Shown: positions 14,991 through 19,763 of the stretch, one piece after another
Layout: each line of letters opens with the position of its first letter
Position numbering within the stretch: the stretch's first letter is position 1
Assembly (NCBI GenBank): GCA_963626545.1
Contig: CAVFYJ010000064.1
Coordinates: 1-19,763, forward strand
Reading direction: 5' to 3'
Length of the DNA stretch: 19,763 nt
Source of the DNA: Anthropogastromicrobium sp963626545
GTDB taxonomy: Bacteria; Bacillota; Clostridia; Lachnospirales; Lachnospiraceae
Position numbers and translations under genes: made by a program
Notes under the pieces: model-generated
What the model was told of the DNA's origin: nothing
The model's database searches: none
What the model saw: only the letters and a program-made list of their open reading frames with translations

Positions 14991-15427
14991 TAAGCGTTCG
15001 CTCCACCGACAAGCTTTTCCTGATAACGCTTTACCATCTCATCATACTCAGCATCGGTTAACTTCTTCTCGCCTGGGTTCATCGCAAATACACCACCCCA
15101 CTCGTACTGATCCTTGTACTTTGGAACAAGATGGAAATGCAGATGATGACCGGTATCGCCGTATGCACCATAGTTTACCTTGTCTGGATGGAACAGCTCA
15201 TGCATTGCCTGTGCAACCTTTGCGATATCCTCCATGTATGCAGCGCGCTCCTCTGCTGTCAGCTCGGTAATCTCGCTCACATGCTTTTTGTGTGCCACGA
15301 TAACTCTGCCAGGATGGCTCTGCTCTTTGAACAGATATACCTTTGAAGTCTCTAACTCACAGATTTTAATTCCGAAAGCGGCAACCAGCTCGCCCTCCTT
15401 GCAATATGCGCAATTCTGATCTTTCAT
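14990..15427 (-). CDS. HIT-family nucleotide-binding protein
   Basis: This small cytoplasmic histidine-triad protein has 145 residues and hydrolyses or transfers nucleoside phosphoramidates or dinucleotides. The defining motif is at residues 95-101 (H95-L-H97-F-H99-L-V), with H97 as the probable nucleophile. The conserved N-terminal strand is seen as VYLFKEQSHPGRVIVAHKKHV. A C-A-Y-C pair at residues 6-9 could bind zinc, as in some HIT proteins. The start follows a perfect AGGAGG. It is the first gene of a two-gene unit with the unknown protein and has its own promoter at 15484-15512. Confidence 0.93.
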   Translation of the reverse strand: MKDQNCAYCKEGELVAAFGIKICELETSKVYLFKEQSHPGRVIVAHKKHVSEITELTAEERAAYMEDIAKVAQAMHELFHPDKVNYGAYGDTGHHLHFHLVPKYKDQYEWGGVFAMNPGEKKLTDAEYDEMVKRYQEKLVGGANA

Positions 15428-15450
15428 GATTTTATCCTCCTATTTGAATT

Positions 15451-15463
15451 GTTGATAATCAAC
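15451..15463. promoter_or_regulatory. Perfect palindrome in the HIT leader, operator candidate
   Basis: GTTGAT-A-ATCAAC is a perfect 13-nt palindrome between the promoter and the ribosome site of the HIT gene. It could be a repressor site or a short mRNA hairpin; the stem is A/T rich. Confidence 0.4.
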
Positions 15464-15483
15464 TCCTAGCTTTTACTTTTCTT

Positions 15484-15512
15484 ATTATACACGTCAGTTT
15501 CTGCTTTTGCAA
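15484..15512 (-). promoter_or_regulatory. Sigma-A promoter of the HIT operon
   Basis: On the minus strand TTGCAA (15512-15507) and a perfect TATAAT (15489-15484) are separated by 17 bp. It begins directly after the alpha-galactosidase stop codon and gives the HIT pair its own transcript. Confidence 0.7.
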
Positions 15513-17693
15513 TTACTTTAACAATACACCAATCGCTTCCATCTCCTCTGATGGTGTGATGACTAGCTGTCTGCCTTCAACCTTAGCAGTAATAGCAGTC
15601 GGTGCATAAACTTCTGCGATCGTGTTCGGGCAGCCCTCTGGCAGATCAATCACAAGTTTTTCTGGAACCTCACCGTGGAAAACATGTGCCGTAACAAATG
15701 CACTTTCATGCGTTCCTTCATAGAGCTTTCCTTCCTCACTCTGTACGCGGACAACTGCCTGCCAGCCAGTCAGATGGCGATCGCTGCTACCCTTATGGCT
15801 GTAAATATAGCTATAGCCATCACGGATTGCGGGAGCTACCTTTTTATAGAATGCCATTCCGTCTTCAATGGCCTTCCACTGCTCGTCACTCAACTCGGTC
15901 ACATCACCTGAGAAGCACATACGTCCCAAAAATGTATTTGCAACCGTGTAGCCGATACGCTTAATGGAATCAGTCTTTCGAATAACGGCCCAAATCTGGC
16001 TCTGTCTCGGCAGAATGCTTCTGTGAAGGGATGCTGCAATGACTGGAATTTCCTCGCACTCATGCGCATCGGAGAAGGATGCCATGCTGCACTCACTCAT
16101 CATCAGTGGCTCTAACTTATGACCGCCAGATGCACAATTTTCCAGAATAATACCCGGAATCTCTTCTTTTACTTTGCGTACAAAATTAACAGATGCCTCA
16201 CGGTCGCGACGAAGCCCCTCTCCGAGTGACTCTGCGCCATCACAGCCCAGACCGATCGTGTCGTTATAATCCATCTTCATGTAATCAAAGTTATATTTTT
16301 TCAGCTGTCCAATTACCTTGTCGGTCAAGTAGGCAATCGCATTCGGATTATTCATATCAAAGAAACGGCGTTCCTTTGTCGTAAGCACTTTTCCGTCACG
16401 GTGAAGAAGCAGATCTTCACGTTCAGAATAAACATGAGAATCACGGCCAACATTATCAATTTCAAACCAGATACCTGGCTTCATACCCGCTTTGCGAATA
16501 TCATCGCTGACTGCACCAAGACCTTCCGGGAAAAGACGATCAGATGGTACATAATCACCCATGCTGCGGCTCCAATGAACACCTTCCTCAACGAACCAGC
16601 CACAATCCACGACAAAATATTCCAGACCTTTTCCCTTAACAGCATCGAGAATTCCCTTAATGTTTTCATGAGATGGCAGACCCCATGTGGTGCAATACTC
16701 ATTAAACAAGATCGGTAGATGCTGCTCGCTTTCCGGTGCTGCATTTACATACTTTTGTGCATACTGAGTCAGTCGCTGGCATGCATAATCGACGGTGCTT
16801 CCTGCACGCTCATCGCTACTGCAAACGGTAAGAATCGCCTCTGGTGTGGTGAAAGATTCACCCGGCTGGATGGTCTTCATCCACTGACCAAACTCGCGGT
16901 CTGCTAAACCGCCTGAAAATGCCATGCCATCATCTCTGCGATAAAACTCCATCTGCCAAGAACACTCAACCGCTAACTGCGCTGCCCACACAACACCTGC
17001 CTTTGTGTCCTCAACTGCACCAAATGGGAAATATCCTTTGACTGGCATAGAACCAATCTGACCATAGCGCGTGGAGTTTACCTGCCAGTATGCCCATGAT
17101 GGCTCAAGCTGCAAATCCTCTGCGGACTCGGTAACAAGGCGACCTTCCTGACTCCACTTACTGCGGATGCGATGAAGCTTTAGACACTCCGATGCATCGG
17201 CTTCCTCGAATGGAGAGATAAGTCCAATGGAGAAGCTTGTCAGCAATTCGAGGGTGGTTGGAGCATCGTCATTATTGATTATAGTGGTTGTGCTGCCCAG
17301 CGCATACTCGCCCTTTGTCCATGTCAGTATGTGGACAAAATGATGACCTCTGCCATCTTCAAGCCATGTTTCTATGATTTCTTTCGCGCCTTCGGTTTTA
17401 TGTACCTGCTTTTCAAAATTGCACGAATCGACTGTCCCGCTGTTTCGCATACTTGTTCCCGGTCCGTATGCACCCGGATAGATGTCATCCAGCAGCTTTA
17501 CCTGAATCAGGCTATCACCGTGTAAGCACTTACTGTCGAGCATTGCATCCAGTTTTTCTGTTAATTCTTTTTCTTTTTGAACAGGAATTAGTAACAGCTC
17601 GATCTGGCTGTCTTCCTTCTCTAACATGTAGTATGCCGCCATATCACCGAGTGTAAAGTGGCTGTATACGGTTGGCTTAATTCCGTTACCCAT
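15513..17693 (-). CDS. GH36 alpha-galactosidase
   Basis: This glycoside hydrolase of family GH36 releases terminal alpha-D-galactose from raffinose-type or galactomannan oligosaccharides. The 726 residues have the normal order: N-terminal beta-sandwich (about 1-320), catalytic (beta/alpha)8 barrel (about 325-630) and C-terminal beta domain. The barrel starts at PILFNEYCTTWG. The nucleophile is D475 in YMKMDYN, and the acid/base is probably D542 in SFSDAHE. The substrate loop ENCASGGHKLEP stands where many GH36 enzymes have CSSGGGR. The His variant may shift specificity, so alpha-N-acetylgalactosaminidase activity is possible. There is no signal peptide, hence a cytoplasmic location. AGGAGG precedes the ATG, and the gene has its own promoter (17764-17792). 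Confidence 0.92.
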   Translation of the reverse strand: MGNGIKPTVYSHFTLGDMAAYYMLEKEDSQIELLLIPVQKEKELTEKLDAMLDSKCLHGDSLIQVKLLDDIYPGAYGPGTSMRNSGTVDSCNFEKQVHKTEGAKEIIETWLEDGRGHHFVHILTWTKGEYALGSTTTIINNDDAPTTLELLTSFSIGLISPFEEADASECLKLHRIRSKWSQEGRLVTESAEDLQLEPSWAYWQVNSTRYGQIGSMPVKGYFPFGAVEDTKAGVVWAAQLAVECSWQMEFYRRDDGMAFSGGLADREFGQWMKTIQPGESFTTPEAILTVCSSDERAGSTVDYACQRLTQYAQKYVNAAPESEQHLPILFNEYCTTWGLPSHENIKGILDAVKGKGLEYFVVDCGWFVEEGVHWSRSMGDYVPSDRLFPEGLGAVSDDIRKAGMKPGIWFEIDNVGRDSHVYSEREDLLLHRDGKVLTTKERRFFDMNNPNAIAYLTDKVIGQLKKYNFDYMKMDYNDTIGLGCDGAESLGEGLRRDREASVNFVRKVKEEIPGIILENCASGGHKLEPLMMSECSMASFSDAHECEEIPVIAASLHRSILPRQSQIWAVIRKTDSIKRIGYTVANTFLGRMCFSGDVTELSDEQWKAIEDGMAFYKKVAPAIRDGYSYIYSHKGSSDRHLTGWQAVVRVQSEEGKLYEGTHESAFVTAHVFHGEVPEKLVIDLPEGCPNTIAEVYAPTAITAKVEGRQLVITPSEEMEAIGVLLK

Positions 17694-17763
17694 TGTTTTT
17701 TCCTCCTGAGTCTTTTTGAAATAGATGTTAAATACTATTTTCCAAGTTTTATTTCTTATTTTG

Positions 17764-17792
17764 AGTATAGCAAGATGAAACTATTTTGTCTA
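17764..17792 (-). promoter_or_regulatory. Sigma-A promoter of the alpha-galactosidase gene
   Basis: On the minus strand TAGACA (17792-17787) and TATACT (17769-17764) are separated by 17 bp; each matches consensus at five of six positions. It starts 11 nt after the CRISPR-associated terminator, so the two units are insulated. Confidence 0.75.
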
Positions 17793-17802
17793 TCTGAAAC
17801 AA

Positions 17803-17893
17803 TAAAAAAGCCCCGCTTGCGCGGGGAATACCTTGCAGTCAAACGAAACTGCCATCTGCTTCCAGGGATCATCCCCGCTCATGCGGGGAATAC
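17803..17893 (-). CRISPR. Single-spacer type I-E-like mini-CRISPR array
   Basis: Read on the minus strand, repeat 1 (17893-17865, 29 nt) begins GTATTCCCCGC, has loop ATGA, and continues GCGGGGATGATCCC. This closely resembles known type I-E repeats, which carry CCCCGC-loop-GCGGGG followed by ATGATCC or ATAAACC. The spacer (17864-17832) is 33 nt. Repeat 2 (17831-17803, 29 nt) begins with the same 11 bases and has the same hairpin arms with loop GCAA, but its last 8 bases are replaced by CTTTTTTA. The 29/33 spacing is canonical for type I-E. A degenerate last repeat is also normal at the leader-distal end. No cas gene is in the window. Confidence 0.72.
17804..17826 (-). terminator. Intrinsic terminator formed by the last CRISPR-like repeat
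   Basis: On the minus strand CCCCGC-GCAA-GCGGGG is followed by C and six T residues. This GC-rich hairpin plus T-tract would end transcripts from the mini-array and from the upstream GH28 gene. Confidence 0.85.
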
Positions 17894-17901
17894 ATGAAAA
17901 C

Positions 17902-17969
17902 ATTATAATCAAAAGCTTATTTTAATGTCTTTCTAATACCTAGTATAAGGCATTACCTCAAAAAGGCAA
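17902..17969 (-). promoter_or_regulatory. Leader of the mini-CRISPR with two promoter candidates
   Basis: The AT-rich DNA before repeat 1 holds two possible minus-strand promoters. The distal one is TTGCCT (17969-17964), 16 bp, TATACT (17947-17942). The proximal one has a perfect TATAAT (17907-17902) with AAGACA 18 bp upstream and would start RNA within a few bases of repeat 1. Either would give a short RNA of roughly 90-130 nt ending at the repeat-2 terminator. Confidence 0.5.
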
Positions 17970-18033
17970 GTGAAATACTTCGACAAGATTCGACATCATT
18001 GTCCAACAATATCAGCTTAATTTTCCCCCACAC

Positions 18034-19299
18034 TTATTCCTCAATTACTCCAATTGCTGTATCCTGCATATTCAATCCCTTTGTGTTTCCTACAAGCAAT
18101 CCACTTAAACCTGATGCCCTTACATTCTCAAAAGTTACATTTTCAAGCGGCTGTTCTGGCAGACCCATCAAAAAGACAGCTCGTCCTGCTTTTGTAACGC
18201 TCTTCACATTTTTAAACGTAATATTTCGTATTACCGCAGTTCCTTCATTCCTTGGTTCGCAAGCTATCTCATCATATTGCTCATGACTATAAAACTGATC
18301 AATATAAATTGCTCCACGGAACCACCTGCAATCCCGATGCTCAAGGCTGTTATTTCTATGCTGAATATTCTCATAGGTGATATCTTCGATAACGCCACCT
18401 CGTCCTCTCGGTGCTTTGACACTTGCCAAGCTGTATGTATCTTCAAATCTACAAGTTTTCACGAGTACATTGCGAACGCCACCGGACATTTCACTTCCCA
18501 CTGCCACACCAAAACCATAGCGAAATACACTATTTATAATCTCGATATTTTCCGCCGGAATACCGACAGCACGTCCCTCTGCATCTCGTCCAGATTTAAT
18601 TGCAATGCAGTCATCCTGACTCTCGATTTCACAGCATGTAACACGTACATTTTTGCATGAATCCGGATCAAATCCGTCTCCGTTTATTAGGTCATACGGC
18701 GTGCCATCTGTTGCATATTTATTGCAAATCTTCATATGGTCGAGCAACACATCTGTACAGAAGATCGGATGGACACACCATGCCGGTGACTGGCGAATGA
18801 TAATATCTCGTATTATGACACCGTCAGTATTACGAAGCACAACCGCGCGGCCTCGAATACCAAGTTTTGCATCATTTTCCAGCTTTCTTAGTATCGTACC
18901 GTTTGCATCAATCGTTCCTTTTCCTTCTATTATAATATTTTTCAAGCGCTTACTTGCATCAGCGATATATCCAGTTTGATACCATTCATCCTCAGTGCTG
19001 GTATCTCTAATATCGACCGTATTGATCAAGCTTGCATGGCAAAGCTGCTCTTTTCCTTCAAAACGATAACGGTATAGTGGATACTCGTTAAGGTCTGTAC
19101 TGCCCAAAAGAACTGCGCCTTCTTCCACACAAAAACTCATTTCACTGTGTAAGAAAAGTGCTCCGCTGACAAATATTCCTGCTGGAATAAGGACCTGATC
19201 GCCTACACCGCAGGCATCAATCGCTGCCTGAATTGCTTTTGTATTGCATGTTTTTCCGTCTCCGATGGCACCAAATTCAACTACATTGTAAATTTTCAT
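18034..19299 (-). CDS. GH28-family polygalacturonase/pectinase-like protein
   Basis: This right-handed beta-helix glycoside hydrolase of family GH28 hydrolyses galacturonic-acid linkages in pectin or rhamnogalacturonan. It has 421 residues and starts directly with the first coil (YNVVEFGAIGDGKTCNTKAIQAAID), with no signal peptide. The catalytic Asp motifs are present: NGDGFD (206-211, matching NTD-G-x-D) and QDD (228-230). SLASVKAPRGRGG (291-302) matches the substrate-binding RIK region. The usual G-H-G is G262-F263-G264, followed by VAVGSEMSGG, so the family histidine is absent. It probably trims imported oligosaccharides in the cytoplasm. The ribosome site AAGGAGA lies in the 3' end of the preceding gene, 2 bp away, so translation is coupled. 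Confidence 0.9.
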   Translation of the reverse strand: MKIYNVVEFGAIGDGKTCNTKAIQAAIDACGVGDQVLIPAGIFVSGALFLHSEMSFCVEEGAVLLGSTDLNEYPLYRYRFEGKEQLCHASLINTVDIRDTSTEDEWYQTGYIADASKRLKNIIIEGKGTIDANGTILRKLENDAKLGIRGRAVVLRNTDGVIIRDIIIRQSPAWCVHPIFCTDVLLDHMKICNKYATDGTPYDLINGDGFDPDSCKNVRVTCCEIESQDDCIAIKSGRDAEGRAVGIPAENIEIINSVFRYGFGVAVGSEMSGGVRNVLVKTCRFEDTYSLASVKAPRGRGGVIEDITYENIQHRNNSLEHRDCRWFRGAIYIDQFYSHEQYDEIACEPRNEGTAVIRNITFKNVKSVTKAGRAVFLMGLPEQPLENVTFENVRASGLSGLLVGNTKGLNMQDTAIGVIEE

Positions 19300-19301
19300 A
19301 A

Positions 19302-19673
19302 TTAATTAAGTTCTCCTTCGTTTGCCTGTTCAATTTCAATACTATCAACATCATCCACATTCTCCGAGTTTTGCATGGATACTGCTACTACCTCATCCAT
19401 GTCCTCAAACTCAGCGCAAATTACTGCTTGCGGCCAGTTTAGGCTTACTTTCACCTGTTTGCCCTTTTCCTTTGCAGCCTCTTCGATACCGATTAGAAGT
19501 TCCTTCAATATTTCTCTTGTCAGATAACCGCCACGCCAATGAAACAAAAATGGCTTCTTCTTTTTGGCGGCCTGTGCTGCACGCTTTTTGACTTCTTCCT
19601 GTTTGGTAAAAGAAAGTTTCTTTTCTAAATAGTAAAAATGACTGCCATCGGTGCATGGAACATGTTCTGTCAT
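19302..19673 (-). CDS. Unrecognised protein, probably the 3' part of a longer, interrupted gene
   Basis: The 123 residues show no signal peptide or membrane span. The middle is basic and includes KKKKPFLFHWRGGYLTREILKELLIG, and the C-terminus is strongly acidic (ENVDDVDSIEIEQANEGELN). I do not recognise the family. The ATG at 19673 has no ribosome site. Upstream the same frame stays protein-like (SSSRDDAIFRDHEPI) back to a TGA at 19724-19722, and beyond that it is open to the window edge (PAFKGNFGCSAIL). The ORF may therefore be the 3' part of a larger gene broken by a nonsense change or frameshift. It ends 2 bp before GH28 and carries that gene's ribosome site. Confidence 0.55.
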   Translation of the reverse strand: MTEHVPCTDGSHFYYLEKKLSFTKQEEVKKRAAQAAKKKKPFLFHWRGGYLTREILKELLIGIEEAAKEKGKQVKVSLNWPQAVICAEFEDMDEVVAVSMQNSENVDDVDSIEIEQANEGELN

Positions 19674-19763
19674 GATAGGCTCATGATCACGGAAAATGGC
19701 ATCATCACGTGAACTACTCGGTCATAGAATGGCCGAGCATCCAAAGTTTCCCTTGAATGCCGG

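Larger units (their letters stand above)
17694..18033. other. 340-bp intergenic region between GH28 and GH36
   Basis: No protein gene is seen here. Read on the minus strand, it contains in order: AT-rich leader-like DNA with promoter candidates, two CRISPR-like repeats around one spacer, a terminator formed by the second repeat, and the GH36 promoter and ribosome site. Confidence 0.8.

Noticed and set aside
17803..17893. Both hairpins as plain terminators only
   Set aside because: The hairpin at 17865-17893 has no T-tract in either direction, and the shared GTATTCCCCGC together with the 29/33 spacing is not explained by terminators.
19722..19724. TGA as a selenocysteine codon
   Set aside because: No SECIS-like hairpin was recognised after it, and nothing in the sequence suggests a selenoprotein family; a nonsense change or frameshift is simpler.

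Overview
The window looks like chromosome of an anaerobic, carbohydrate-degrading Firmicute, most likely a gut or rumen Lachnospiraceae-type Clostridium. The basis is moderate GC content, AGGAGG-type ribosome binding sites, LplB/YtcP-type sugar permeases, cytoplasmic polysaccharide-processing enzymes, a tandem glycine riboswitch before an AGCS symporter, and MATE pumps paired with MerR or AraC regulators. No rRNA, tRNA or cas gene was seen.

Layout. Positions 1-697 hold the 3' part of an IS110-family recombinase gene, followed by AT-rich DNA with small tandem repeats. On the minus strand, 973-2815 encodes two CUT1 sugar ABC permeases; no binding protein or ATPase is present. A heparinase II/III-like enzyme (3098-5086), a C-terminally degraded NUDIX protein (5213-5761) and an N-terminally truncated MATE protein (5836-7002) follow, all on the minus strand. 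On the plus strand, 7168-10437 holds an AraC regulator, an intact MATE pump and a MerR/BmrR-like regulator; the pump promoter is a textbook MerR target with a 19-bp spacer and a dyad. A minus-strand AGCS amino-acid symporter (10443-11906) lies behind a tandem glycine riboswitch and a strong promoter. A YghZ-like aldo/keto reductase (minus) and a MerR regulator (plus) diverge from a 20-bp perfect palindrome inside a second 19-bp-spaced promoter. A HIT protein and an unrecognised protein form a translationally coupled pair (14028-15427). The right end is a minus-strand carbohydrate block: a GH36 alpha-galactosidase, a GH28 pectinase-like enzyme and a short coupled gene that may be the remnant of a longer one.

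The most unusual element is in the 340-bp gap between GH28 and GH36. Two type I-E-like CRISPR repeats of 29 nt flank exactly one 33-nt spacer, read on the minus strand. Promoter-like sequences precede the array. Its final repeat has lost its normal 3' end, which is replaced by a T-tract, so this repeat also forms an intrinsic terminator. The unit therefore looks like a self-contained single-crRNA gene with no cas genes nearby.

Functional picture. GH28, GH36, the heparinase-like enzyme and the permeases all lack visible export signals (other than the permeases' own membrane segments). This fits import of pectin-, galactoside- or uronic-acid-type oligosaccharides followed by cytoplasmic breakdown. 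The rest of the window is stress and efflux functions with local one-component regulators. Several genes have damaged ends (NUDIX, first MATE, the right-edge gene), which indicates active local remodelling. Identities are from reading the sequence only; no database search was possible.
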